Positions 36,096 through 44,753 of a DNA stretch of 64,000 nt are shown here, one piece after another. The stretch covers positions 1 to 64,000 of the forward strand of contig NZ_JARHUF010000019.1 of the NCBI RefSeq assembly GCF_029223195.1, read 5' to 3'. Both the position numbers and the translations under genes were made by a program. The notes under the pieces are model-generated. The model did not search any database. It had not been told where the DNA came from and saw nothing but the letters and a program-made list of their open reading frames with translations. Numbering within the stretch: position 1 is the stretch's first letter; each line of letters opens with the position of its first letter. Source of the stretch: Vibrio sp. CAU 1672 (GTDB taxonomy: Bacteria > Pseudomonadota > Gammaproteobacteria > Enterobacterales > Vibrionaceae).

Positions 36096-36965
36096 ATGAA
36101 AACACCATTATCAACCATTCGCACCGCCTTAACGGCAGCAGTGACTCTGCTTACAAGTGCAACCCTTTATGCCAGTGAGGCCCCGTCACCACAACGAGTG
36201 ATAAGTGCAGGCAGCGCCGTCACTGAGTTATTGCTTGCTCTCAACGCACAAGAAAATCTGGTTGGCGTTGACGTCACCAGTCAACTTCCGGCAGAGATGC
36301 CGTTACCAAAAGTAGGCTACCACCGCCGTCTGTCTGCAGAAGGTCTGCTGGCCCTGAGTCCTGACAAAGTGATTGGCTCAGATGAAATGGGGCCGGACAG
36401 CACATTAGAGCAGCTAAAGTCAGCGGGGGTAGAGGTTGAAGTGGTCAATACACAAGCAAATGTAGCGGGACTGCTTCAGCGCATCGATCAAATCGCGGAG
36501 ATTATGGAGCGTCAAGTTCAGGCAAGCGATTTAAAAAAGAGTGTCACGGCTCAAATTGAAGCACTTAAACAAAACCAGCCAGCCAAATCTGCCAAAAAGA
36601 GAGTGTTGTTCCTGCTTATCCATGAAGGACGTCCGGCAAATGTAGCGGGGCTTGATACCACAGCCGATGCGATCATTAAACTGGCAGGAGGGGAAAATCC
36701 GGCCGCTGAGCATATTCACTCCTACAAGCCTTTGTCAGCAGAGGCAATGATAAAAATGCAGCCCGACGTCATTTTAGTCAGCGGGCGAAGCTACCAGAAA
36801 ATGGGCGGCCCCGAGGCGATTCTCAATGCAATGCCTACGCTTGCAGCCACGCCAGCAGGACAACACAAGCGGATCATCACCCTTGATGGCCACGCTCTCG
36901 TCGGCGGGCTGGGGCTGAAAAGCCTGGCAGAAGCTCAGCGCCTGAACACGTTACTTTATCCATAA
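36096..36965 (+). CDS. hutB: Haem ABC transporter periplasmic binding protein HutB
   Basis: The product has 289 residues. A signal peptide covers about 1-27 (TALTAAVTLLTSATLYA). It has the two-lobe class III fold with a single long linking helix. The N-terminal region has PQRVISAGSAVTELLLAL, and VGYHRRLSAEGLLALSPDKVIGSDEMGP follows. The length matches PhuT/HmuT/HutB. It binds haem in the periplasm and delivers it to HutCD. Fourth gene of the tonB1 operon, 25 bases after exbD. Confidence 0.92.
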   Translation: MKTPLSTIRTALTAAVTLLTSATLYASEAPSPQRVISAGSAVTELLLALNAQENLVGVDVTSQLPAEMPLPKVGYHRRLSAEGLLALSPDKVIGSDEMGPDSTLEQLKSAGVEVEVVNTQANVAGLLQRIDQIAEIMERQVQASDLKKSVTAQIEALKQNQPAKSAKKRVLFLLIHEGRPANVAGLDTTADAIIKLAGGENPAAEHIHSYKPLSAEAMIKMQPDVILVSGRSYQKMGGPEAILNAMPTLAATPAGQHKRIITLDGHALVGGLGLKSLAEAQRLNTLLYP

Positions 36966-37000
36966 TCATGCTATTTCAATGACAAGATGAACGATCAGTT

Positions 37001-38038
37001 ATGTTGCTAAAACGTCTTCCTTTTACTTCAACCATGGTCCTGTTAACCGGGCTGCTTGTGGTCACAATGATCAGTTCCATTACGGTAGGGCCGATGAACA
37101 TTAGCTTCGGCGATAGCCTGCATAGCCTGTTCAACCCTACCAGAGAACTGGCCCCGCATGTTTCACTCATCATTCATGAGATCCGCTTACCAAGAACGCT
37201 CCTGTGCCTGATTGTTGGTGCGATTTTAGCCATTTGCGGTGTGGTCATGCAGGGACTGTTCCGTAACCCCCTTGCCGAACCCGGCATCATTGGGGTATCA
37301 GCGGGGTCCGCGTTAGGTGGTGCGCTGGCCATTGTATTGTTTGCAGACGTCAGCCAAAGCTCTCCCCTACTCATGAGCCTGGCCGTACTGCCGCTTTTCG
37401 CTTTTCTCGGCGGCGCACTGACGACAATATTTGTTTATGCCCTCGGTACCGGAAAGTTTGGCACTTCGGTCACTATCATGCTCCTTGCTGGTGTGGCCAT
37501 CAGTGCACTGTCAGGAGCGGTCATCGGCTACCTCAACTTTATTGCCGACGACCAAATGCTGCGTGACCTGAGCTTATGGTCAATGGGCTCACTGGCAGGG
37601 GCAAATTGGTCCAGTATTGGCCTCGCCCTGATGACTTTACTCATTTTGCTGGTGTGGTTTCAGAGACGTTCAATGGCACTGAATGCTTTATTGCTTGGTG
37701 AAGCTGAAGCCCGTCATCTTGGTATACAGGTACAATCACTTAAACGCCAGTTAATCATTCTCACCGCTGTAGGGGTCGGGATCACCGTCAGTATTTGCGG
37801 GGCGATCGGCTTTGTCGGATTAGTCATCCCTCACCTTGGCCGTATGCTTTCAGGGCCAGATCACCGGACACTGTTACCTATCTCGGCCTTTATGGGCGCC
37901 CTGCTCCTGACGGCCGCGGATATGCTCGCCCGAACCGTAGTATCGCCGGCGGAGCTACCGGTTGGGATCGTCACCGCACTGATCGGTGCCCCGTTCTTTA
38001 TTTTTCTGTTATTCAAGCAAAAAGGGAAGCTCCTTTAA
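37001..38038 (+). CDS. hutC: Haem ABC transporter permease HutC
   Basis: The product has 345 residues and belongs to the FecCD family of BtuC-type permeases. It has about ten hydrophobic helices and the family landmarks IRLPRTLLCLIVGA (N-terminus), GEAEARHLGIQV (about 230) and CGAIGFVGLVIPHLGRML (about 265). It forms the inner-membrane channel for haem with HutD. The stop overlaps the hutD start by one base (TAATG). Confidence 0.93.
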   Translation: MLLKRLPFTSTMVLLTGLLVVTMISSITVGPMNISFGDSLHSLFNPTRELAPHVSLIIHEIRLPRTLLCLIVGAILAICGVVMQGLFRNPLAEPGIIGVSAGSALGGALAIVLFADVSQSSPLLMSLAVLPLFAFLGGALTTIFVYALGTGKFGTSVTIMLLAGVAISALSGAVIGYLNFIADDQMLRDLSLWSMGSLAGANWSSIGLALMTLLILLVWFQRRSMALNALLLGEAEARHLGIQVQSLKRQLIILTAVGVGITVSICGAIGFVGLVIPHLGRMLSGPDHRTLLPISAFMGALLLTAADMLARTVVSPAELPVGIVTALIGAPFFIFLLFKQKGKLL

Positions 38039-38820
38039 TGAACTCGGTTGTTTTATCTGCTCGGGATATTTCCATGCGCTATGGCAAACGCACCATTCTG
38101 GACCACATCAGTATTGATATTCGCGCCGGAGAAGTCACGGCACTGTTGGGGCCAAATGGGGCCGGAAAAAGCACCCTGCTCAAACTCCTGTGTGGTGAAA
38201 TCGGCTCTGCTCACCAAATTAGCTATTTTGGCGTAGATAAAGAGCAATGGCACCCCAACTTGTGTGCGCGTCATCTGGGCATGTTGCCACAGCACAGCAC
38301 GCTGAACTTTCCATTTCTCGCTCAGGAGGTGGTAGAGCTTGGAGCCATTCCTCTGACCATATCAGGCAAAGAAACCCGTGAAGTTGCGCAGCACTACATG
38401 GAGCAGACCGGCGTGCTTCACCTCGCACACAGCCTCTACCCGTCGTTATCCGGCGGAGAGAAACAGCGCCTGCATCTGGCACGGGTGTTGACTCAGCTCC
38501 ATCAGTCCGGTGATAAAAAAATCCTGATGCTTGATGAGCCGACATCGGCACTGGATCTTGCCCACCAGCACAATACCCTGCAAATCGCCCGAGACATCGC
38601 CAAAAAACACCATGCTGCGGTTATTGTTGTCCTGCATGATCTTAATCTGGCATCCCAGTATTCCGATCGCATGGTGTTGTTACACGAGGGAAAACTGGTC
38701 TGTGATGGCACTCCATCACAAGTGCTGCAGTCGGAACGGATCTTCAGCGTTTACGGTTACCAGGCATTAGTTACCCCTCATCCGACCCTGAAGTTCCCAC
38801 AGGTTCTCCCCGCCGTTTAG
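38038..38820 (+). CDS. hutD: Haem ABC transporter ATP-binding protein HutD
   Basis: The product has 260 residues. Walker A is GPNGAGKSTLLK, the signature SLSGGEKQRLHLAR, Walker B ILMLDEPTSALDLAHQ and the switch His in VVLHDLN. The frame is open upstream to 37795, but those residues are out of the HutD family and overlap hutC in another frame; the ATG at 38038 in the TAATG overlap is the real start. The enzyme powers haem import with HutC and HutB. Confidence 0.94.
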   Translation: MNSVVLSARDISMRYGKRTILDHISIDIRAGEVTALLGPNGAGKSTLLKLLCGEIGSAHQISYFGVDKEQWHPNLCARHLGMLPQHSTLNFPFLAQEVVELGAIPLTISGKETREVAQHYMEQTGVLHLAHSLYPSLSGGEKQRLHLARVLTQLHQSGDKKILMLDEPTSALDLAHQHNTLQIARDIAKKHHAAVIVVLHDLNLASQYSDRMVLLHEGKLVCDGTPSQVLQSERIFSVYGYQALVTPHPTLKFPQVLPAV

Positions 38821-38862
38821 CCAGAACATGTCGCTAATCATCACAAAAAAGCTCATCACAAA

Positions 38863-38890
38863 AAAAGCCCCATGTTTACATGGGGCTTTT
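38863..38890. terminator. Bidirectional terminator between hutD and luxT
   Basis: AAAAGCCCCATG pairs with CATGGGGCTTTT around TTTA. It ends the hut operon (+) and faces luxT (-), which stops 30 bases away. Confidence 0.9.
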
Positions 38891-38919
38891 AAATGAATCT
38901 GGGCTTGGCCAAGCAGGCC

Positions 38920-39381
38920 TTATTTACTCATTTTGACCAATGACTTACCAATCAACCATTCGAGTTCTTTACCGCCAGCGGCACCAAACTGGCTCTCGGC
39001 GATTTTATACAAGCGCTCAATCCCGTTTGCAGCAAAATCCTGCGAGTTTTCCGAGATAACAATATGATGAAACAGTAAACGTAAGATCGCCAGAAACTCT
39101 GAATTATCAAGGGCTTTGATCCAGCTGGCTGAAAACGCCTCCAGATCTTTATCAAACTCCAAATGCTCAATAAACATCTTAAAAATACGCGCATCCAGCG
39201 CGGCGGTAAAATCGGTTTTTTTCGGGAAATGATGGCTAATACCGGTACGTGATACACCCGTTTGTTGACTTAATGTCGTGTACGACATTTTGTCGTATCC
39301 GAGCCTAAGCAACTGATCTACAACGGCATCCATAATCATCTGGATAGTGATTTCGGTATCTTCTTTACTACGCTTTGGCAT
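38920..39381 (-). CDS. luxT: TetR-family regulator, LuxT type
   Basis: The product has 153 residues from the ATG at 39381 (MPKRSKEDTEIT). The N-terminal TetR helix-turn-helix covers about 10-55 (YTTLSQQTGVSRTGISHHFPKKTDF), followed by a short all-helical domain. The N-terminal half is nearly identical, from memory, to LuxT of Vibrio harveyi, which acts with LuxO and SwrZ in quorum-sensing and siderophore control. The upstream frame to 39504 adds residues not typical of the family. A GAAGAGC sequence lies before the ATG. Confidence 0.86.
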   Translation of the reverse strand: MPKRSKEDTEITIQMIMDAVVDQLLRLGYDKMSYTTLSQQTGVSRTGISHHFPKKTDFTAALDARIFKMFIEHLEFDKDLEAFSASWIKALDNSEFLAILRLLFHHIVISENSQDFAANGIERLYKIAESQFGAAGGKELEWLIGKSLVKMSK

Positions 39382-39879
39382 ATCTTCAGCTCTTCTTTTC
39401 GTAAATCCATCTAACTCAAAACTACTTGAAGCCAGAATTAAAGTCATTCTTATCGGGCCATCACTACAGCTCAGTCCCTTCATGATCAAACGACACCGTA
39501 ACACAGGTGCATTACCATAATTTGTTGCCTCACTCGCAACAGAGTGAGGAACCCGCTCCGCGCCAGCTTACAACCACATATTCATGCAATGTTTGTTTGA
39601 TCAAGCATCATAGCTACTTGAAGTTATTCAATCGAGAAATAGTCTAATAAAACGATTATCAGTTCAACTCAGCCGGCACAAATCTGATGCCTCCAGACAT
39701 GGCTTGCAGCCAAATATAGATATAAATCACATTAATATAACCCTGACCAATAATTAAACTTGCCTAACTTTAGTTGAACAAAACGGCATACTGGTACTTT
39801 TTGGCCAAAACCATTCATTTTTGTAGATACAGATCAAATACCTGCTAAAATAGCCATATTAATTACAAGAGGATTCGTT
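39382..39879. other. Intergenic region upstream of luxT and the YfcZ-type gene
   Basis: The region lies between luxT (-) and the YfcZ-type gene (+). It holds an 8-bp hairpin CCTCACTC/GAGTGAGG (39528-39549) upstream of luxT and an AT-rich stretch. No gene was seen. Confidence 0.5.
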
Positions 39880-40179
39880 ATGAGTGTCGAATTGGAACAA
39901 AACCCAGTATGTGAGGCCTGTGGCTGTGCAGGTGAGATGGGCTTTATCATAAAAGAAGGCGATGAAGTCTCTGATGTAACGATTTTTGCAAACTCCAAAG
40001 CATTATTGGAAGCGGAGCTGGCAAAGTACGTTGAACTGGCGAAATCCGTATGTAAAGGTGTCGAGTACAACGTAAGTGAGTTGACTGAAGACTCGACCCA
40101 ACTAACGGTACGTTTCAAGTTTGAAGTTAGTGCAGAAAAACTGATTTTCGAATTAAAAACTCGTTCTTTGACGCGTTAA
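39880..40179 (+). CDS. YfcZ/YiiS family protein (DUF406)
   Basis: The product has 99 residues, the usual size. The cysteine motif CEACGCAGEMGF near the N-terminus, the acidic GDEVSDV segment and the final VRFKFEVSAEKLIFELKTR match the YfcZ/YiiS family, conserved in Enterobacteria and Vibrios but with no known function. ATG 39880 follows AGAGGATTCGTT. Monocistronic, with a terminator after it. Confidence 0.85.
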   Translation: MSVELEQNPVCEACGCAGEMGFIIKEGDEVSDVTIFANSKALLEAELAKYVELAKSVCKGVEYNVSELTEDSTQLTVRFKFEVSAEKLIFELKTRSLTR

Positions 40180-40200
40180 TCCGTGTGCCGGAAGAATAAC

Positions 40201-40228
40201 AAAAGCGAGCCGGGGCTCGCTTTTTTTT
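40201..40228. terminator. Bidirectional terminator
   Basis: AAAAGCGAGC pairs with GCTCGCTTTT around a short C/G loop and a T run follows. It lies between the convergent YfcZ-type gene and the DUF1496 gene. Confidence 0.88.
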
Positions 40229-40517
40229 ACTCTGCTCTCTGGACCGGCTCGGGCTGATAAACAACCCATTTCAATGCACCGTTAGTTTCAAAAGTGTTTG
40301 CCGCTGTACATTGCAGCAGCACATTCTCGACTTTCAACACAGCGCCAACACTGTAGGCCTTATCGTTATAGTAACAGACTCGCTGGCCGACTTTACCATC
40401 AGCGACCACCAGTGCTTTAGCTTCTGGTGTGGTATATGATTTTGCGATAGCGACATTGGTCATTAGGGTCATCAATAACAAACCAGCCACGCTTCTGATC
40501 CCAGGTAAAAATTTCAT
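40227..40517 (-). CDS. DUF1496 family exported protein
   Basis: The product has 96 residues. A signal peptide covers about 1-25 (GLLLMTLMTNVAIA). The mature part has the family signature RVCYYNDKAYSVGAVLKVENVLLQC, with the two cysteines that may form a disulfide, and NGALKWVV near the C-terminus. Similar to E. coli YnjH. Its function is unknown. GGAGCG lies before the ATG. Confidence 0.78.
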   Translation of the reverse strand: MKFLPGIRSVAGLLLMTLMTNVAIAKSYTTPEAKALVVADGKVGQRVCYYNDKAYSVGAVLKVENVLLQCTAANTFETNGALKWVVYQPEPVQRAE

Positions 40518-40680
40518 AACGCTCCTTAAAATGCTATGGCAAGCTTATCAGCTATACTGATTACATTCCTGAAAGCGCTTCACTTTCTCACAAAAAGATC
40601 GCTTAACCAATTCGATGTTGCTCCCAATCTGCCGGGCAAGATTGGTATACGCTTTAATTTGAGATATTCTGATTCCAGAA

Positions 40681-41301
40681 ATGACTAATCGATACTTTTT
40701 TATGCGCAGTTTATTGCTCTGTTTTGCGGCCTTGACGGCCTGTTTCCAATCCTCTGCAATGGAACTGGATTACTATGCCAAACTCAACCATGTCGATAAC
40801 TACGGCAACTTAGACCTGCACAACAAACCCTACACCAGCCTGCCAGATGGCTTGATCGTTAAAGGTAATCTTAATATTGCCCGCACCAGTATTCCTGCCC
40901 TGCCAAATGGACTCGAGATAGGTGGCAGCCTGGATGCCTCGAACAGCGGGCTAAAAACAATCCGCCCAGGAAGCAAAATCCAGGGCTATGCCAATCTGCT
41001 TGGCAGTCAGATCGAACGTTGGCCGGCAGGAATCAAACTAGGCGGCTACCTGAACCTGACCGATACACCAGTAAAAAGCTTACCTAACCGCTTAACAGTC
41101 AAAGGCGACCTGAGTGTGATCCGCACACCTTTAGAAGCGCTTCCTGAAGGTTTGGTTGTCGAAGGTAACCTATATATTAGCGGCTCAGCGATCCAGACAT
41201 TGCCCAATACAATGACGGTTAACGGTAACATCGTTCTGGGTGGCAACCGGATTACAAAATGGCCGGAGAATTTGACGTTAGGTGGTGCGGTCGCGCCTTA
41301 A
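40681..41301 (+). CDS. Exported repeat protein, 20-residue solenoid repeats
   Basis: The product has 206 residues. A signal peptide covers about 1-25 (SLLLCFAALTACFQSSAM). The rest is built of exact 20-residue units starting LPDGL, LPNGL, IRPGS, WPAGI, LPNRL, LPEGL, LPNTM and WPENL, each continuing with V/I-x-G-x-L and T/S-x-I/V-x near the end. Seven full copies and one partial are visible without insertions. This is a leucine-rich-repeat-like beta solenoid with a phase of 20. No family name was recognised. The C-terminus ends shortly after the last half-repeat. No adjacent partner gene. Confidence 0.72.
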   Translation: MTNRYFFMRSLLLCFAALTACFQSSAMELDYYAKLNHVDNYGNLDLHNKPYTSLPDGLIVKGNLNIARTSIPALPNGLEIGGSLDASNSGLKTIRPGSKIQGYANLLGSQIERWPAGIKLGGYLNLTDTPVKSLPNRLTVKGDLSVIRTPLEALPEGLVVEGNLYISGSAIQTLPNTMTVNGNIVLGGNRITKWPENLTLGGAVAP

Positions 41302-41416
41302 GTTTTCGCTGGGATTACCGGCCCCAAGCCGGCGAAGGAGGAACGAGCAGCGAATCTAACAATAACACGCCTGAGATAGATTCGGCTGAATACCCGTCCC
41401 TCACAATACTTTAGGC

Positions 41417-42523
41417 TTATGGTTGATTATTCACCGGATTAGCATAGCTCGCAACCAGGTATTGTTGCGCACCTTCCGGCAACTGTTTGAGTTTATCTGC
41501 CAGTTGCTGTTTGACCTCGTCGGTGATAGAAGCATCTTCACGTCCTGCCGCCAGCAAATTAATCGGGAATACCCGGTAATTTTGGTGAATCTGGCGATCG
41601 ATTTCTTCCGCCAGTTCTTCCGGCGTTGCAAACGCTTGATCAATAACCTCTCCGAAAGCCACATGGACTTTACCCTTGTAGCCAACAATACCCTGGATAA
41701 TGCTTTCAATATCTTCGAACTCCCCTTTCTGATATTGACCGCTCTCGGCTTTTTCAAACAACTCTTTTGCTTTGGCAATATCACAAGGATCGTTCTGATA
41801 GGAGATCGCTACCGGGACAATTTTTAATGAACGGGTGTATTCGCCAAACTCAACCTTCTGCTTACGCCCTTCGACGTGAAACATTTTTAAAATGGCCGGA
41901 TCGGTAAAATCGTTACCATCTTTGGCCCGGCCCTCTTTTTGCGCGATCCAAATCGAGTTGCCTGTATCTAAAGAGTGCTTGATATAAGAAGAGAGCTGCC
42001 CCAGGGCTTTCATCATCTCACGTGGCCCTTTCGCTGAACGTTTGACAATGAAACTCTTATTCAGCCGCATTAGCTCTGTCGTACATGGTTTCTTGAGCAG
42101 GTTATCTCCAATCGCAATACGCACCGTACGATGTTGGTTAGCAAACAATCCATAGTTAACCAAGGCCGGATCCATTGCTATATCACGATGGTTTGAAACA
42201 AAAAGATAAGAGGTATTCTTGTCTAATTTTTCCAGACCTGAAAAAGTAACACCATCTGTCGTCGACTTTAGTGTCTCATGCAGATACTTTTTGACTTCCA
42301 ACTGAATGGCTTCCACCGAATCCAATTTGCGCCATTTAGCTTTCAGATAAATGCGAAGGATTGGGCTCATCAAAGTTTTAAACCAACCGGCCTTATTGGC
42401 AAAGCGGTGTTCTAAAATCGCACTGATGAACTCATCGTCCTGGATCAGTCGATCCAGTGCAGCTGGAATTTCATCGTCGTTATACGGGCGAATATCAATA
42501 TAAGGATCTGTGTTTGAAGTCAT
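41417..42523 (-). CDS. PlsC-family glycerophospholipid acyltransferase-like protein
   Basis: The product has 368 residues. The acyltransferase motif I is SNHRDIAMDP (H-x4-D, with HRDIAMD) near residue 120, motif II/III is the acyl-CoA and phosphate-binding IWIAQKEGRAKDGNDFT near 190, in place of the usual FPEGTR. No clear transmembrane helix is seen near the N-terminus. The long N-terminal part suggests an unusual group of 1-acyl-glycerol-3-phosphate acyltransferases found in Gammaproteobacteria, usually annotated 'glycerol acyltransferase'. Substrate unknown. It is monocistronic. Confidence 0.78.
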   Translation of the reverse strand: MTSNTDPYIDIRPYNDDEIPAALDRLIQDDEFISAILEHRFANKAGWFKTLMSPILRIYLKAKWRKLDSVEAIQLEVKKYLHETLKSTTDGVTFSGLEKLDKNTSYLFVSNHRDIAMDPALVNYGLFANQHRTVRIAIGDNLLKKPCTTELMRLNKSFIVKRSAKGPREMMKALGQLSSYIKHSLDTGNSIWIAQKEGRAKDGNDFTDPAILKMFHVEGRKQKVEFGEYTRSLKIVPVAISYQNDPCDIAKAKELFEKAESGQYQKGEFEDIESIIQGIVGYKGKVHVAFGEVIDQAFATPEELAEEIDRQIHQNYRVFPINLLAAGREDASITDEVKQQLADKLKQLPEGAQQYLVASYANPVNNQP

Positions 42524-42778
42524 TGTTCACTACATTCTAAAAAAAGCTGGCACATTCTACGCATTGTTTCGCCGGGCCGCAGCATCCGCGCCCATACTTT
42601 TAACATGGTCATACCAGTAATAGTACGCCTCAGCGCGTAGAAATGTGATGTTCACCGTTATTCACGCGCCGTGGTCGACATGCTTAGCCGCTAACAACCG
42701 CGTGAAGCCTTTTAGCCAACTTGCATGTTCCCACCACTTAGGTATACCCTTAGCGCCCCAAAAACTCAGGTAAATAGC

Positions 42779-43387
42779 ATGAATCACGCAATTGAATTCC
42801 ACGACGATAGCTACCCATTCCTTCATATCACCCCACGCAAACCCTCGCTCAAGCATCGTTTGCTGTCTGTGGTGACCGGGCTTGCCATTATTAAGTTGGG
42901 GAAGCAAGAGTATGCAATTGAAGCTGGTCAACTATTTTGGATTCCACAAGGCTGCCTGAGTTCCGTCACTTTCTTGCCAAACTCTCGTGTCCACAGTTGT
43001 GATTTTTCGCTTCGCCTGCAAAACCACTTTGTCACGCAAGCCGGATACGTTGAGCCTTCTGCTCTACTTAGCGAACTACTGGCAAAATTAGCCACAACCG
43101 ATACACGTTCCCAGCTCCAGATGGATTTACTGGCCGTCGTCAAACACGAAGTACTGGCACTCAAACCCAAATTAAATGTTTCTGAACTGTCAACTGCAAT
43201 CAGCCATTGGCACCCCAAGCGGAATACCCGGCTGCCGAAAGAGCTATCACTGGCGCTGACAGTACGTGAAGCCCGAAAGAAAAAACTGTCTGGCGGAAAA
43301 AAAGAGGACATCATTAACGAGTTTTTCTCTGGTAGCGAACAAGAATATTGCCAGCTATGCCAGTTAGTGCTGGGGCAAACATTGTAA
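42779..43387 (+). CDS. AraC-ligand-binding-domain-like protein without the AraC HTH
   Basis: The product has 202 residues from ATG 42779, with CAGG eight bases upstream; the frame extends to 42725, but those extra residues are not supported. The N-terminal half has cupin pattern (VVTGLAIIKLGKQEYAIEAGQLFWIPQGCLSSV...HSCDFSL) like the sensor domain of AraC regulators. The C-terminal half lacks the two helix-turn-helix motifs of AraC proteins and has no other DNA-binding motif I recognise. It may be a diverged regulator or a sensor that lost its DNA-binding domain. Confidence 0.62.
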   Translation: MNHAIEFHDDSYPFLHITPRKPSLKHRLLSVVTGLAIIKLGKQEYAIEAGQLFWIPQGCLSSVTFLPNSRVHSCDFSLRLQNHFVTQAGYVEPSALLSELLAKLATTDTRSQLQMDLLAVVKHEVLALKPKLNVSELSTAISHWHPKRNTRLPKELSLALTVREARKKKLSGGKKEDIINEFFSGSEQEYCQLCQLVLGQTL

Positions 43388-43454
43388 TGACATAATACCA
43401 GTCTGGATAAGTACGTGTCAGATAACAACTGCGGCCCGTTCAGCCAAAAAACAC

Positions 43455-43488
43455 AAAGGCGTGCTTGAAGCACGCCTTTATGTTTTTT
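43455..43488. terminator. Terminator between the cupin gene and the exported-protein gene
   Basis: AAAGGCGTGCTT pairs with AAGCACGCCTTT with a minimal loop and is followed by ATGTTTTTT. Strong in both directions. Confidence 0.85.
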
Positions 43489-43502
43489 CATGAGAAATTG
43501 GT

Positions 43503-43979
43503 TCAAAATGGTACTTCTATCTGCATCATCCAGTCAGCATCATACAATTCATGCCAGCGATAATCGAAGCGCATTCTCGGTTCACCGTCGGTTTTATTGC
43601 CAAAGCCGACGCTGAACAATAATCCATGGTTTTTCAGCCATTCCTCTGTACTCATGTCGCGCTCTTCTGCACGCAGTTCATCTGGCATCCAAATCCCCAG
43701 GCCAAAGTAGTTTTTTTCCAGGTTCTGGGTGATTAACGGGGTGTCTGCACTTTGAATTGCCCACTGCTCCCAATAACTTTTTACCGGACCTTCTGCCTGT
43801 GACTTGGCAATCTCCCAGTGAAGAAGCTCGGCATTGGCAATACTATCCAGTACCTCTTCACACACTTCCTGAGTATTGTCGCTAAAAACCACTGAACGGT
43901 CGGAGAGATAACTGCAGGCAATACTCGTCTGGACTGCCGCCAGCCATAACAGTGCGCTTAGGATACCCCTTGTGACCAT
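43503..43979 (-). CDS. Small exported protein, function unknown
   Basis: The product has 158 residues from ATG 43979. The upstream start at 43991 is TTG in the same frame and overlaps the end of the nicotinate-nucleotide adenylyltransferase gene; GAGAGG before ATG 43979 favours the shorter form. A signal peptide covers about 1-25 (GILSALLWLAAVQTSIA), after which the mature part starts with CSYL. The rest contains acidic and aromatic residues (FGLGIWMPDEL, FDYRWHELYDADWMMQIEV). I do not recognise a family. It probably forms an operon with the upstream gene, whose stop it nearly touches. Confidence 0.6.
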   Translation of the reverse strand: MVTRGILSALLWLAAVQTSIACSYLSDRSVVFSDNTQEVCEEVLDSIANAELLHWEIAKSQAEGPVKSYWEQWAIQSADTPLITQNLEKNYFGLGIWMPDELRAEERDMSTEEWLKNHGLLFSVGFGNKTDGEPRMRFDYRWHELYDADWMMQIEVPF

Positions 43980-43987
43980 ATGACCTC

Positions 43988-44521
43988 TCAACTACCGCAA
44001 GATAGTGCCCTATATAAGCCTTCACTCTGAAGTAAATGACTCACTCCAGGTGTGGTGAAATTGTCTACCGACTCTCCGGCGATAATCGCGTTACGAATAT
44101 CAGTACTTCTGATCTTTACCCGTTCTGGGCACGCCATTACCGTCCAACGTTTAATGATTTCTTCCGCTTTATAAAACTTAGCAAAGTTAAATAGATTGTC
44201 CGGACCAATTACAAAGGTTATATCGGCTGCCGGGTACTTTTCTTGAATTTTTTCCAACAACGCAAACGTGGTCACACTCTGTCCGGGTTGGTACAGAATT
44301 TGCTCCATATCCGAACGTTGAACGTTAGAAAGCGCAATATCCTCAATGAAGGCGTCCACCAGTTTGCACCGAGTTGGGTAGTCGAGCATTTCTTTGCCCC
44401 AGGCATGTGCAATACTTGGCTCAAGTAGCACAAGATCAAAATGGCTCAGTGATTCAATCACACTTTTGTGGCCTAGGCTTGGCGGGTTAAATGCACTACC
44501 AAAAATGGCAATTTTTCTCAT
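43988..44521 (-). CDS. Nicotinate/nicotinamide nucleotide adenylyltransferase family protein
   Basis: The product has 177 residues. The nucleotidyltransferase signature is FGSAFNPPSLGHKSVI, with N12 and H18; the usual form is GTFDPIHLGH, so D is replaced by N. It ends with the second signature IRSTDIRNAI, compared with SSTEIR in NadD. The fold and size match NadD/NadM adenylyltransferases, which join NMN or NaMN to AMP in NAD synthesis. It is divergent from nadE, which supports an NAD role. The last gene of the operon is a small exported protein. Confidence 0.8.
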   Translation of the reverse strand: MRKIAIFGSAFNPPSLGHKSVIESLSHFDLVLLEPSIAHAWGKEMLDYPTRCKLVDAFIEDIALSNVQRSDMEQILYQPGQSVTTFALLEKIQEKYPAADITFVIGPDNLFNFAKFYKAEEIIKRWTVMACPERVKIRSTDIRNAIIAGESVDNFTTPGVSHLLQSEGLYRALSCGS

Positions 44522-44753
44522 GGTCGGCAGCTACCTGATTGAAGAGTGTTTTCTAATTTCATGATTTCGGTATGATACTATGATTAGTTAGTTAATTTTG
44601 GCACTAATCGCACTTTTATGAGGTGTAATTGCATGGTTTTTCACCATACAAACCACAAAAGCGTAATTTTTAGTCTTTGTCGGGTTGCCCAAGCATAACC
44701 CACGCGCAGACTGACCATAGTGCCAAATATATTTGCAGGCAAAGGAACCCTAA

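Noticed and set aside
37795..38037. Upstream in-frame extension of hutD
   Set aside because: It overlaps hutC in another frame; the TAATG overlap gives the proper ABC-protein start.
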